This document shows, piece by piece, positions 25,297 to 34,285 of a stretch of DNA of 49,315 nt (positions within the stretch are counted from its first letter, which is position 1; every line of letters starts with the position of its first letter). The position numbers and the translations under genes are program-made. The stretch lies in the NCBI RefSeq assembly GCF_001677955.1, contig NZ_LELA01000019.1, positions 1 to 49,315 on the forward strand. The letters run 5' to 3'. The stretch comes from Chryseobacterium sp. BGARF1 (lineage in GTDB: Bacteria; Bacteroidota; Bacteroidia; Flavobacteriales; Weeksellaceae). Below the pieces are notes generated by a model. That model had not been told where the DNA came from. It worked only from the letters and a program-made list of their open reading frames with translations, and did not search any database.

Positions 25297-26091
25297 TTAT
25301 ATCGCCACAGGAGCTTTAATTCCTGGATGTGGATCGTAATTTTCTAAAGTAAAATCCTCAAAATTAAAATCAAAAATATCTTTGATTTCAGGGTTAAGTT
25401 TCATTGTTGGCAAAGGTCGTGTCTCTCGGGAAAGCTGTTTATTAACCTGCTCAAAATGATTGTTATAAATATGTACATCACCAAAAGTATGCACATAATC
25501 GCCAACTTCAAGTCCCGTAACCTGCGCAACCATCATCAATAAAAGTGCATAACTTGCAATATTGAAAGGAACTCCTAAGAAAACATCGGCACTTCTCTGA
25601 TACAATTGAAGCGACAATTTTCCGTCTGCTACATAAAACTGAAATAACGCATGACAAGGTGCTAAGGCCATATTCGGAATTTCAGCTGCATTCCATGCAG
25701 AAACAATTAACCTTCTGGAATCTGGATTTATTTTGATTTGTTCGATTACTTCAGAAAATTGGTCAACTACTTTTCCGTCGGCACCGCTCCAACTTCTCCA
25801 TTGTGCACCGTAAACAGGACCAAGGTCTCCATTTTCATCGGCCCATTCGTTCCAAATAGAAACTCCATTATCGGTAAGATATTTAATATTGGTATCACCT
25901 TTAATGAACCAAAGCAATTCATAAATAATAGATTTCAAATGAACCTTTTTAGTCGTAACCAAAGGAAATCCTTTTGACAAATCGTAACGTAACTGGTATC
26001 CAAAAACACTTCGTGTTCCTGTTCCTGTTCTGTCGGTTTTATCGGTTCCGTTATCTAAAATATGCTGAAGTAAATCGAGGTAGTTTTGCAT
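25297..26091 (-). CDS. thyA: Thymidylate synthase ThyA
   Basis: 264 aa, the same length as E. coli ThyA. Nucleophile Cys146 lies in [11 protein letters not shown]. The phosphate Arg loop SRRLIV and [19 protein letters not shown] for folate and dUMP binding are intact. It makes dTMP from dUMP with methylene-tetrahydrofolate. A folA gene, often next to thyA, is not adjacent here. Confidence 0.98.
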   Translation of the reverse strand: MQNYLDLLQHILDNGTDKTDRTGTGTRSVFGYQLRYDLSKGFPLVTTKKVHLKSIIYELLWFIKGDTNIKYLTDNGVSIWNEWADENGDLGPVYGAQWRSWSGADGKVVDQFSEVIEQIKINPDSRRLIVSAWNAAEIPNMALAPCHALFQFYVADGKLSLQLYQRSADVFLGVPFNIASYALLLMMVAQVTGLEVGDYVHTFGDVHIYNNHFEQVNKQLSRETRPLPTMKLNPEIKDIFDFNFEDFTLENYDPHPGIKAPVAI

Positions 26092-26108
26092 TGCGAAAAA
26101 TTATCCCT

Positions 26109-26116
26109 CAAATTTA
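26109..26116 (-). promoter_or_regulatory. -7 box of thyA
   Basis: Minus-strand TAAATTTG ends 17 nt before the thyA start. Same box and spacing as at cbpA. Confidence 0.5.
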
Positions 26117-26194
26117 GAAAAAACTAAGTTTAAAATCTTCATTTCAAAACTAAAGTTATCCATATCAATACGATTTCAATTTTCTATCAAAAAA

Positions 26195-26219
26195 AAGCAT
26201 TCACAAAAAATGAATGCTT
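26195..26219 (-). terminator. Terminator of the SDR gene
   Basis: AAGCATTCA (26195-26203) pairs perfectly with TGAATGCTT (26211-26219). A's at 26189-26196 give the minus-strand T-run. Confidence 0.8.
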
Positions 26220-26242
26220 CAATAAATTTATTTTTAACGAAA

Positions 26243-26992
26243 TTAAACTGCTGTATAACCTCCATCAACCAAATAATAGCCTCCAGTCATAAAAGATGAT
26301 TTATCAGAACTTAAGAAAAGAACCAGTTCTGCAACTTCTTCAGACTTTCCTAATCTTCCCATCGGATGTTTTGCAATCAATGCTTTTTTATGTTCTTCGT
26401 CTAACTGATTCAAAAGAGGAGTATCAATATAACCTGGTCCAACTGCATTACAACGAATATTTTTCTGACCATATTCTGCTCCGATATTTTTTGTCAAACC
26501 AACAACAGCATGTTTAGTAGAAGTATAAGCTGATGATAATGGAGCTGCAACTGTTCCGTGAATTGATGCGATGTTTACGATAACACCACCTCCATTTTTC
26601 TCCATTTGGGTCAATTCGTATTTACAACCGTAGAAAACACCATCGAGATTAATATCAATCACTTTTTTCCATCCGTCAAGGCTGTAATCACCTGTTTGGT
26701 TTGCTTCACCACCAATTCCGGCATTGTTACAAGCAATATCTAACCTTCCGTAAGTATCAACCGTAGCTTTTACCAAAGCTTCAACCTGTTCAGGATTTGA
26801 AGTATCGGCTTTTACAAAACTTGCTTCACCACCTTCTGACTTTATCTGTTCAACTGCAGATTTCCCATGCTCTTCATTGATGTCTGAAACGATAACTTTT
26901 GCTCCTTCTTGAGCGTATAATTTTGCGATAGCAAGTCCAATTCCTGAACCTGCGCCAGTAACCAATGCTACTTTATTATTTAAAATTTTCAT
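26243..26992 (-). CDS. Classical short-chain dehydrogenase/reductase
   Basis: 249-aa NAD(P)-dependent SDR. Cofactor motif TGAGSGIG (12-19), acidic Asp37 (VSDI) favouring NAD(H), NNAG (89-92), catalytic Ser143, Tyr156 and Lys160. It resembles glucose 1-dehydrogenase/3-oxoacyl reductase-like SDRs of broad specificity; the substrate cannot be read. Single gene with its own terminator. Confidence 0.9.
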   Translation of the reverse strand: MKILNNKVALVTGAGSGIGLAIAKLYAQEGAKVIVSDINEEHGKSAVEQIKSEGGEASFVKADTSNPEQVEALVKATVDTYGRLDIACNNAGIGGEANQTGDYSLDGWKKVIDINLDGVFYGCKYELTQMEKNGGGVIVNIASIHGTVAAPLSSAYTSTKHAVVGLTKNIGAEYGQKNIRCNAVGPGYIDTPLLNQLDEEHKKALIAKHPMGRLGKSEEVAELVLFLSSDKSSFMTGGYYLVDGGYTAV

Positions 26993-27114
26993 AATAAATG
27001 ATGTATTTAATTATGTTATTAAATCAACAAAAATTATGCAAAGAGAGGTTTTGAAAAGTTAATAAATTCATAAATGATTCTTTTTGAATCAATGAAGTTT
27101 TTAAAGTTAAAAAA

Positions 27115-27555
27115 CTACTGAATCTCAATAATTTTCTGATTCATCGTATTGAGCGAGAAAGAATCGTTTTTCTGTTTTCCATTCATTGCTTTTGCTAATG
27201 GAGATTCCGGAGAAATACAGATAATTTTTTGATTTTCAAACATAATTTCACTCAAAGAAACCGAAATAAAAAACAAACCTTTTTCAGTTTTTACAATCGC
27301 TCCTTTTTCAGCTTTTTCCGACTGTTTTGGAAGTATTGTTTTCAGAAAATCCTGTTGCTTCAAAACTTCATTTAATTGAACCTGAAGATTATTGATTTCC
27401 TGCTGAAGCATTTCTCTTCCTGTTTCATACTTGTCGCCCATCGAACTTTTTGTATCATTACTTGATGCTCGGGTTTCAGAAATAAGTTTCTCGAAGTTGT
27501 TGATTTTCTCGGAGAGTTTTAATTTAACAATATTGATAAGTGAAGATTTGTTCAT
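27115..27555 (-). CDS. GreA/GreB-like protein (often misnamed 3-oxoacyl-ACP synthase)
   Basis: 146 aa. N-terminal coiled coil (SEKINNFEKLISETR, then LQQEINNLQVQLNEVLKQQDFLKTI), followed by a small beta domain (GAIVKTEKGLFFISVSLSEI...ISPESPLAKAMNGKQKNDSF). The C-terminal part matches the FKBP-like domain of GreA/GreB transcript-cleavage factors, where SPLAKALLGK is conserved. The acidic tip needed for RNA polymerase pausing relief is not obvious. Homologues are often labelled 3-oxoacyl-ACP synthase, for which the sequence gives no support. Confidence 0.8.
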   Translation of the reverse strand: MNKSSLINIVKLKLSEKINNFEKLISETRASSNDTKSSMGDKYETGREMLQQEINNLQVQLNEVLKQQDFLKTILPKQSEKAEKGAIVKTEKGLFFISVSLSEIMFENQKIICISPESPLAKAMNGKQKNDSFSLNTMNQKIIEIQ

Positions 27556-27588
27556 ATTAGATTTTGGCTAAGCCTTTTCTTTAATTCA

Positions 27589-27610
27589 TTAAAAAACGGG
27601 CTAAAGCCCG
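27589..27610 (-). terminator. Terminator of the GH13 gene
   Basis: CGGGCT-AA-AGCCCG (27597-27610). The minus-strand T-run comes from A's at 27591-27596. The hairpin phrase CGGGCTAAAGCCCG also occurs widely in flavobacterial intergenic DNA. Confidence 0.7.
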
Positions 27611-27692
27611 CTTCCATTCATAATATATTTTTAAAGTTATGTATTTTGATTTAATCTTAAAAGAAAAACTTAGCTCATAACTTTATGCCAAT

Positions 27693-28973
27693 TTATTTTT
27701 CAAAAACAGCGTAATCAGAAACCTTAAAACTGAAGTTTTTCCCGGTGTTGAAATCTCTTTTCGTCCCATCAAAAACATTTTTAAAAATTCCAGCTACATT
27801 TTCATCCTCAATGGTAAATTCTACGTTTTCTTTTGAAAAATTGAGCACCACTAAAACTTCATTCCATTTATTTTTTCTGATGTAAGCAAAAATTTTATCA
27901 TTTGCAGAAGTATTTAAAAGATAGGTTACAACATTTGAATCACCGCCTCTTAAAGCAGGATTTGAAGATTTTAGATTCAATAAAGTTTTATAAAAATCAG
28001 CCATTTCGCAATGGTTCGTCCACTCAATTGGGTCTTTTTCAAAAAATTCTAATCTCTTCAAATTAGGAAGTTCCTGACCTGAATACAATAAAGGAATTCC
28101 GTTCCAGGTTGCTGAAAATATTGCCATTGGTTTGGTAATATCGCCGTACTTTTCGTATTCTGTTCCGTTCCATGAATTTTCGTCATGATTGCTTGTAAAC
28201 CAAGCTCTCATTGAAGAATCTCCTATTTGAGAATATTTTCTAAGCAAACCTACAAGTTCATGAATCGGTTGACTGTCTTTATAAAATTCGGCAGATCTGT
28301 GCATCCATTTCCAAGAATAACTTGCATCAAAAACTTTTCCGTATTCAGGGCTTTCCAATTCATCAAACTCACCAATCCAGAAAAGAGGTTTTATTTTTTC
28401 TACTTCCGGTCTTGCTTCTTTCCAAAAATCCACAGTTACCCAAGAAGCCAAATCACATCTGAAGCCATCAATATCGGTTTTTTCAATCCAGAATTTCATC
28501 GCATCGATCATGGCTTTTCGCATATCCTGATTCTGATGATCAAGCTCAATAATATCATCCATTCCGGACGCCATTTTGAAATCGCCATTTTCTTTCAGAT
28601 AAAATTCAGGATTCGTTTTTGTCCAAACATGATCCCAACCTGTGTGATTGGCAACCCAGTCAATGATTACTTTAAAACCTAAACGATGTGCTTCATTCAC
28701 CAAATGTTTGAAATCATCCATCGTTCCAAACTCTGGATTGATTGAAATGTAATCTGACGCTGCATAAGGACTTCCAAGACTTCCCTTTTTATTTTTTTGA
28801 GCAATCGGAGTAATCGGCATAAACCATAAGGTTTTAACACCCATATTTTTCAGGCGCGGCATATCTTTTTCAAATGCTCTGAAAGTACCTTCTTTAGTAT
28901 ATTGTCTTACGTTAACTTCATATATATTAGTAGTGTGTTTCCATTCCTGAGGTAAATCCATATTCGTTTTCAT
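27693..28973 (-). CDS. Cytoplasmic GH13 alpha-amylase-family hydrolase
   Basis: 426 aa, no signal peptide. All four GH13 regions are present: DWVANH (105-110), GFRCDLA with nucleophile Asp174, the acid Glu202 in WIGEFDE, and SNHDE with Asp264. A TIM barrel is followed by a short C-terminal beta domain. It hydrolyses or rearranges alpha-1,4-glucans or maltodextrins inside the cell. No other starch genes adjoin. The extended YISINPEFGTMDDF region is usual for the smaller cytoplasmic amylases. Confidence 0.92.
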   Translation of the reverse strand: MKTNMDLPQEWKHTTNIYEVNVRQYTKEGTFRAFEKDMPRLKNMGVKTLWFMPITPIAQKNKKGSLGSPYAASDYISINPEFGTMDDFKHLVNEAHRLGFKVIIDWVANHTGWDHVWTKTNPEFYLKENGDFKMASGMDDIIELDHQNQDMRKAMIDAMKFWIEKTDIDGFRCDLASWVTVDFWKEARPEVEKIKPLFWIGEFDELESPEYGKVFDASYSWKWMHRSAEFYKDSQPIHELVGLLRKYSQIGDSSMRAWFTSNHDENSWNGTEYEKYGDITKPMAIFSATWNGIPLLYSGQELPNLKRLEFFEKDPIEWTNHCEMADFYKTLLNLKSSNPALRGGDSNVVTYLLNTSANDKIFAYIRKNKWNEVLVVLNFSKENVEFTIEDENVAGIFKNVFDGTKRDFNTGKNFSFKVSDYAVFEK

Positions 28974-29033
28974 TTTAAAGTAAAAAGAAACATATTCCGT
29001 TTCTTACAATCAGTTATTGACTGAAATTCTTTG

Positions 29034-29041
29034 CAAAAATA
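29034..29041 (-). promoter_or_regulatory. -7 box candidate of the GH13 gene
   Basis: Minus-strand TATTTTTG, 60 nt upstream of the start codon, matches TAnnTTTG. No clear -33 element. Confidence 0.35.
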
Positions 29042-29077
29042 AGAAATTGAGTTTTAAAATTTGTTTGAAACAAAAAA

Positions 29078-29097
29078 CCCTGAATTTTACTTCAGGG
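29078..29097 (-). terminator. Terminator of the pRiA4b ORF-3-like gene
   Basis: CCCTGAA (29078-29084) pairs with TTCAGGG (29091-29097), with A's at 29072-29077 giving the T-run on the minus strand. Confidence 0.75.
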
Positions 29098-29111
29098 CTA
29101 TATTTTGGTTT

Positions 29112-29714
29112 CTATCTTTCGTTGTCATCGTCTTCATCATCGAAAACATCATCGTTGTAGTCATCTTCTTCATCGTCATCAAAACTATCATCATCTTCAT
29201 CTGCAAAGTTATTGCTTCCACCTCCAAAGTCATCTTCAAAACTGAAATCATCATCCATTAAAGGCATTGCCGATTTTTTATTTTTTGATCCTGCAGCGCT
29301 TTTACTTTTGCTTGGAGCTTTTAGAGGAGCATTTCCGAATCTATACGTTGTAATAGGATAATTTACACCTTTAGTTTCGTCTACCACTTCTACTAATTCG
29401 CAGAAAAATTCCCAAAGATCAAGCAGCCCGTATTGGAACTGTGCTTTGTCTCCTGCTGACTCAAATGCTTCATCGATGTATACATCTGACATAATCTCGC
29501 CATCACCATCATCACTCATATCTTCAAGTGGAACGCTTTTTACAACAGTACCATCTTCTTCGAGAAGATTAAAAGTAGACAGCTCATCTCCACTAAGGTT
29601 GAATGCACTTTTAATTCCCAAATGTAAGTTCCAGAGTGTTTGTTTTCCTTTGATTTCAACATCGCGGAAAATGTCTTCTTTTGTATCTAATATTACACGA
29701 ATCTTGTAAACCAT
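29112..29714 (-). CDS. Plasmid pRiA4b ORF-3-like protein with acidic tail
   Basis: 200 aa. The N-terminal 145 residues (IFRDVEIKGKQTLWNLHLGIKSAF..., ending GLLDLWEFFCELVEVVDETKGVNYP) match the PRiA4_ORF3/IS1096 TnpR-passenger fold, although no transposon is near. The last 50 residues are almost solely Asp, Glu, Asn and Phe. Function unknown; housekeeping in Bacteroidetes rather than mobile. The acidic tail could bind basic proteins or metal. Confidence 0.8.
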   Translation of the reverse strand: MVYKIRVILDTKEDIFRDVEIKGKQTLWNLHLGIKSAFNLSGDELSTFNLLEEDGTVVKSVPLEDMSDDGDGEIMSDVYIDEAFESAGDKAQFQYGLLDLWEFFCELVEVVDETKGVNYPITTYRFGNAPLKAPSKSKSAAGSKNKKSAMPLMDDDFSFEDDFGGGSNNFADEDDDSFDDDEEDDYNDDVFDDEDDDNER

Positions 29715-29765
29715 ATCAGTATTTCAATTACTTTTTGCCTTTATTTATTATGATAAATTCTTGTG

Positions 29766-29794
29766 CAAATATATAATAAATGAGATTTTACAAA
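29766..29794 (-). promoter_or_regulatory. Complete Bacteroidetes-type promoter
   Basis: Minus strand: TTTG (29794-29791), 17-nt spacer, TATATTTG (29773-29766). Both elements match the -33/-7 consensus. It drives the gene starting at 29714. Confidence 0.6.
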
Positions 29795-29845
29795 AAATAT
29801 TTAATAATTTTTTAGAAACTTTTTTTTCCTTACATTTCGCCAAAA

Positions 29846-30877
29846 TCATTTACTTTTCTCAAGCATAAAGCTGAATTTTGTACCTTCCAGGTAAACACTT
29901 TCTACCGTAATATTTTCGTTATGAGCCTCCAGTATATGTTTTACAATGGCTAATCCTAATCCGGAACCACCTTGTCTTCTACTTCTGCTGGTTTCTACAC
30001 GGTAGAATCTTTCAAAAATTCTTGGTAACAGCTCGGCTTTTATTCCCATTCCGTTATCGATCACTTCGATGAGAACTTTATTTTTGAGAACACTTGTTTT
30101 CACCACTACTCTAGCTTCCTGTCTGTTGGCGTAATGAATAGCATTTGAAATTAAATTAATAAAAACCTGAGACACTTTCTGTTTGTCTGCTTCTACAAGG
30201 ATTTGACTGTGTAAAGTCTGAAGCTGCAAAACGGTATTATTTTTTTCGGCTTCAAGATCTAGGAGGTCAAAAATTTCTTTAATTAGAATATTGACATCAA
30301 ATTTTGAAACGGTGAGATTAATTTCCCCAGCTTCCAGTCTATTGATCATGTCGAGATCATTAACGATGGCAATCAGTCTTTCTACAGAAATACCGATTCT
30401 TTCCAAGTATTTATCGCGAATCGTCAGATTGTCGACTCCACCGTCAACCAAAGTTTCTACATATCCTTGAATTGAAAAAAGTGGAGTTTTCAGCTCATGC
30501 GAAACATTTCCGATGTATTCTTTACGGTAACTTTCCATTTCCTTCATCATATCCATCTCAGTGACCTGTTGCTGATTAAAATCTGAAAACCTCTCGCCCA
30601 ATTCTTTCAGCGTAATATTGTTCTGATCGCTGTAAACAATTTCTTCAGGAAGAATTTTTGAGATTTTTCTGACCTGTTTTTTTGCGTAATAATTAAAAAG
30701 CAGTTCTAAAACCACATAATTAATAATAAACATTAAAATAATGCACACAAAAAGACCAATCTTAAACTGAGAAGTATGGTAATAAATATCTTTCAGTGAA
30801 TCAAAAATAATCACTAAAATGAACATCACCAATGTAAGCAGACATGATGATACTAAAGTAAGTCTGTAAAATTTCAA
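29846..30877 (-). CDS. PhoR-like sensor histidine kinase
   Basis: 343 aa. Two TM helices (about 6-27 and 38-61) enclose almost no periplasmic domain. Then a linker, the HisKA domain with His127 in SHELKTP, and a HATPase domain (N-box NLISNAIHYAN, DNGMGIK, FERFYRV, GGSGLGLAIVKHI). The lack of a large sensor domain fits PhoR-type kinases that sense through partner proteins. It follows its response regulator by 45 nt. Phosphate as the signal is inferred from similarity and context. Confidence 0.9.
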   Translation of the reverse strand: MKFYRLTLVSSCLLTLVMFILVIIFDSLKDIYYHTSQFKIGLFVCIILMFIINYVVLELLFNYYAKKQVRKISKILPEEIVYSDQNNITLKELGERFSDFNQQQVTEMDMMKEMESYRKEYIGNVSHELKTPLFSIQGYVETLVDGGVDNLTIRDKYLERIGISVERLIAIVNDLDMINRLEAGEINLTVSKFDVNILIKEIFDLLDLEAEKNNTVLQLQTLHSQILVEADKQKVSQVFINLISNAIHYANRQEARVVVKTSVLKNKVLIEVIDNGMGIKAELLPRIFERFYRVETSRSRRQGGSGLGLAIVKHILEAHNENITVESVYLEGTKFSFMLEKSK

Positions 30878-30922
30878 TTTTACAAGAGTTTAAAGGTTAA
30901 ATGTAAGGTTAGATATTTTTAA

Positions 30923-31606
30923 TTAAACGATTAATTTATATCCTATTCCTTTTAAAGTCTGAATCGTGTTGATTCCTAATTTTTCTCTCAGTCTACGGAT
31001 GTGTACATCAATGGTTCTTTCGCCAACAATCACGTCATTCCCCCAAACTTTCTCAAGAATTTCTTCTCTTTTAAATACTTTTTCAGTGTTTGAAGCTAAA
31101 AGATAAAGTAAATCGAACTCCTTTTTAGGCAACAAAAACTGCTGACCGCTTTTTGAAACTCTGAAGTTGTCTTTATCGATTATCAAATCTCCAATTTCTA
31201 TCATTTTAGCATTATCTGAAACCTGAGAGGTCAACTGAAGCAATGCATTTACTTTAGAAATAAGAATTTTCGGTTTGATTAATTTTACAACATAATCATT
31301 CGCGCCAGCTTGAAATCCAGCTAACTGAGAAAATTCTTCACTTCTTGCGGAAAGAAAAACGATAAGCGTTTTTTGCAGCTCTTTTATTTTTCTAAGCTCC
31401 TGACAAGTTTCGATACCATCTTTTTCGGGCATCATTACATCTAATAAGATCAAATCGGGAATAATTTCTTTGGCTTTATCTATACCTTCGTTACCATTTG
31501 TAGCGGTATAAATATCGTAACCTTCTTTTTCCAGATTGTAAGACAGAATCTCTAGAATGTCGAGTTCATCGTCTATTAGAAGAATTTTCTTTTGGTTCAT
31601 TTTCAA
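30923..31606 (-). CDS. OmpR/PhoB-family response regulator
   Basis: 227 aa. Receiver domain with acidic pocket Asp12-Asp13, phosphoacceptor Asp56 (LLDVMMP) and the conserved Lys in DYVVKLIKPK. The residue after that Lys is Leu, where nearly all regulators have Pro. C-terminal winged helix (GDLIIDKDNFRVSK... to RTIDVHIRRLREKLG). The first gene of the pair with the histidine kinase, divergent from the TonB receptor. The start could also be Met3. Confidence 0.92.
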   Translation of the reverse strand: MKMNQKKILLIDDELDILEILSYNLEKEGYDIYTATNGNEGIDKAKEIIPDLILLDVMMPEKDGIETCQELRKIKELQKTLIVFLSARSEEFSQLAGFQAGANDYVVKLIKPKILISKVNALLQLTSQVSDNAKMIEIGDLIIDKDNFRVSKSGQQFLLPKKEFDLLYLLASNTEKVFKREEILEKVWGNDVIVGERTIDVHIRRLREKLGINTIQTLKGIGYKLIV

Positions 31607-31617
31607 TTTTTACGGTT

Positions 31618-31625
31618 CAAAGTTA
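31618..31625 (-). promoter_or_regulatory. -7 box of the response regulator gene
   Basis: Minus-strand TAACTTTG ends 11 nt before the start at 31606, which implies a leader of about 5 nt. Confidence 0.45.
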
Positions 31626-31644
31626 ATCAATTTTGAATGATGGA

Positions 31645-31679
31645 TTAACACAATGGTTATCGTTCACATAAAGTTAACA
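31645..31679. promoter_or_regulatory. Pho-box-like repeat in the regulator/receptor intergenic region
   Basis: TTCACA (31663-31668) and TTAACA (31674-31679) are 11 bp apart, the phasing of PhoB/PhoP-type sites. A further TTAACA lies at 31645-31650. The sites lie between the divergent response-regulator and TonB-receptor promoters. Another inverted repeat, GTTTAGT (31699-31705)/ACTAAAC (31725-31731), lies nearer the receptor gene. Confidence 0.45.
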
Positions 31680-31787
31680 ATTATTTCCGTTTCGTAATGT
31701 TTAGTTAAGAAAAATTTAAATTTTACTAAACCATTTACCCGAACAATCTTTTCTTCCTTTGCACCGAAAGTAATTAGTAAAAAAGAA

Positions 31788-34268
31788 ATGAATTTTAGAA
31801 AACTGAGTATCGCTGCATTATTCCTTACCACAACTGGAACTTTAATGTACGCTCAAGAAAAAAATGACACCGTAAAGAACGAAAAAAAGATTGAGGGTGT
31901 TATCATCAAAGGGTCTACAAAAAAAGGAACTGAAGCTAACCTGATTAATATGCAGAAAAAATCTGTAGAAGTTATTGAAAGGGTGGGTTCTGTACAATTA
32001 GCTAAACAAGGTATCGGAAATGCATCTGCAGCAGTTACCAAAGCAACAGGAACACTAAAACAGGAAGGTAGCGGGCAAATTTTTGTAAGAGGATTGGGAG
32101 ATCGTTATAATACTACAACGTTAAACGGCTTACCGATTCCTTCTGATGATCCGGAAATGAAAAACATTGATCTTGAAATCTTCAAAACATCAATGATTGA
32201 ATACATTTCTTTGGATAAAGTTTACAATCCAAAATTATACGGAGATTTCGGTGGTGCTAATATCAACATCGTATCAAAAGAATATACAGGAAAACCTTAT
32301 TTCAAAGTAGGACTTGGTAGTTCTATTAATATGCAGACCTATAAAAAAGAAAACTTCAAGCTTCAAGATGGCGGACCAGGTTTCTTCGGTTATAAAACTG
32401 CTACATTTAATAAATCTAATCCAGGTTCAACATATCCATTTACAACAAGCTGGAATTTTAAAAACGCACAAAATCCTTTTAATACTAATATTGATTTTGA
32501 AACAGGGGCTCGTTTGGGTAAATTTTCCATCTTTGCTTATGCGGGATTTGACAACAATTATGAATACAGTTCTGGTAACGAAAGCTTTTTTACAGGAACA
32601 GGAACTCGTAATAAAGATTATCAAGTTGAAAGATATTCGTATGAAACGAATACAACTGCTTTAGTAAATCTTTCTTATAAATTAAATAATAACAATAAAC
32701 TAACATTTACCTCTAATTATATCCATTCTTCATCCCAAGTTGCAAGATTCTTTGAAGGATATAATTATGATACTGACAATAATGTAATCATTAATCGTGG
32801 TGATAATAAAATTACAGATACATGGATAAATCAATTAGTTGGAAATCATAAGTTAGGAAAAGATTGGGAAGCAGACTGGGCTGTAGGTTATAACAAATTG
32901 AACAGTAAAAGGCCAGACAGACTTCAGAATACAATGCTTGCAGACAGCAAAATAATTGTTGCTGGAAGTGCAGTAGATAATCACCGTTATTTTGATGAGT
33001 TAATTGATGATACTTTTCTAGGATATTTACATCTGAGTAAGAAGTTCAATAATTTTAAAGTTAACTTTGGTTATGACGGATCGTATAAGAACAGAACTTT
33101 TGATTATACATCTATCGGTATCAAATATGGATTTAATCCTTATGATACTCAGATTGTTTTAGATCCTAATAATATCGACGGCTTTTTCAATCCACAAAAC
33201 AGCCCACTTTATCAGTTTAGTTATCAAACATTTCGTGATTCAGGAAACTTATACAAACCTTGGGGTTATGATATTAAACAACACTTGCATTCAGGTTTTG
33301 TTAACGTAGATTACAACATCTCAGATAAATTTGTGGTTCAAGTAGGTGGTAGATTCGATTATATTAATTGGGATATGAACTGGAGAGATCCTTTGGAAAC
33401 GGATAAAAAACAAAAAAGCTATAATAAGTTTTTACCAGCTGTTAATGCAAAATACAGTGTAAATGATAAATCTAATCTGAGATTATCATTATCAAAAACT
33501 TACACTTTACCTCAGCCGAAAGAATTGATTCCAATTGCTTATTATGACATTACAACCAACGTTTATGGTAACTCAAATGTTGTTCCATCAGACAATTATA
33601 ATGCTGATTTAAAGTGGGAGTATTTCCCTAAAGCAGGCGAAGTTATCTCTTTAACAGCTTTCGGAAAGTACATTCAAAATCCAATTGCCAGAACAACTTT
33701 CTCAACTGCAGCTTCAAGTGATATGACTTACTTCAATATTGCAAACTGGGGTTATATTGTAGGAGCAGAAGCAGAATTCAGAAAAGATATTCACGAATGG
33801 GGTAATTCTAAATTATACACATTCATTAATACAACTTATATGCATTCTCAACAAGAATTGAAAACTGCCGATGAGTTAGCTGCAGAAAACAAAGGAAAAA
33901 GAGCAGAGTTTAGCGGTCAGACTAAAGATGATGTACAAGGTGTAGCAGACTTTATTGCTAATGCAAACTTAGGCTACAATTATAAATGGAATGATAATAC
34001 ACTCGATTTCGTAGTATCTTATTCTTATGTCGGGAAAAACCTTTATGCATTGGGCACCAATAAAACAGGTAATTTCTACGAATTGTCAAGAAATATTCTC
34101 GATGCTAACTTAAACTTTACTTTAAAAAATATTGGAGTAGGTGTTAATGTGAGAAATCTTTTAAATCCTGATTATAAAATTGATCAGATGAATGGAGCAG
34201 GTACTTTCGTTCATAAAAACTATACAAAAGGTAGAACGATTGGGTTAAATCTTTCTTATAAATTCTAA
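31788..34268 (+). CDS. TonB-dependent outer-membrane receptor
   Basis: 826 aa, signal peptide MNFRKLSIAALFLTTTGTLMYAQ. Plug domain about 45-170 (SGQIFVRGLGDRYNTTTLNGLPIPS), then a 22-strand barrel ending in the typical aromatic C-terminus (IGLNLSYKF). There is no carboxypeptidase-like N-terminal domain and no SusD gene follows, so it is not a classical SusC. A beta-helix lipoprotein gene starts 17 nt downstream. Similar receptors are found next to PhoBR in Bacteroidetes. The imported ligand is unknown. Confidence 0.9.
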   Translation: MNFRKLSIAALFLTTTGTLMYAQEKNDTVKNEKKIEGVIIKGSTKKGTEANLINMQKKSVEVIERVGSVQLAKQGIGNASAAVTKATGTLKQEGSGQIFVRGLGDRYNTTTLNGLPIPSDDPEMKNIDLEIFKTSMIEYISLDKVYNPKLYGDFGGANINIVSKEYTGKPYFKVGLGSSINMQTYKKENFKLQDGGPGFFGYKTATFNKSNPGSTYPFTTSWNFKNAQNPFNTNIDFETGARLGKFSIFAYAGFDNNYEYSSGNESFFTGTGTRNKDYQVERYSYETNTTALVNLSYKLNNNNKLTFTSNYIHSSSQVARFFEGYNYDTDNNVIINRGDNKITDTWINQLVGNHKLGKDWEADWAVGYNKLNSKRPDRLQNTMLADSKIIVAGSAVDNHRYFDELIDDTFLGYLHLSKKFNNFKVNFGYDGSYKNRTFDYTSIGIKYGFNPYDTQIVLDPNNIDGFFNPQNSPLYQFSYQTFRDSGNLYKPWGYDIKQHLHSGFVNVDYNISDKFVVQVGGRFDYINWDMNWRDPLETDKKQKSYNKFLPAVNAKYSVNDKSNLRLSLSKTYTLPQPKELIPIAYYDITTNVYGNSNVVPSDNYNADLKWEYFPKAGEVISLTAFGKYIQNPIARTTFSTAASSDMTYFNIANWGYIVGAEAEFRKDIHEWGNSKLYTFINTTYMHSQQELKTADELAAENKGKRAEFSGQTKDDVQGVADFIANANLGYNYKWNDNTLDFVVSYSYVGKNLYALGTNKTGNFYELSRNILDANLNFTLKNIGVGVNVRNLLNPDYKIDQMNGAGTFVHKNYTKGRTIGLNLSYKF

Positions 34269-34285
34269 ATAAATCAATAAATAAA

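Noticed and set aside
29112..29714. Transposon gene (IS1096 passenger)
   Set aside because: No transposase, inverted ends or target duplication nearby; the family also occurs as a stable chromosomal gene.
31788..34268. Calling the receptor SusC with a SusD partner
   Set aside because: No carboxypeptidase-like N-terminal domain, and the following lipoprotein is a beta-helix, not the helical SusD fold.
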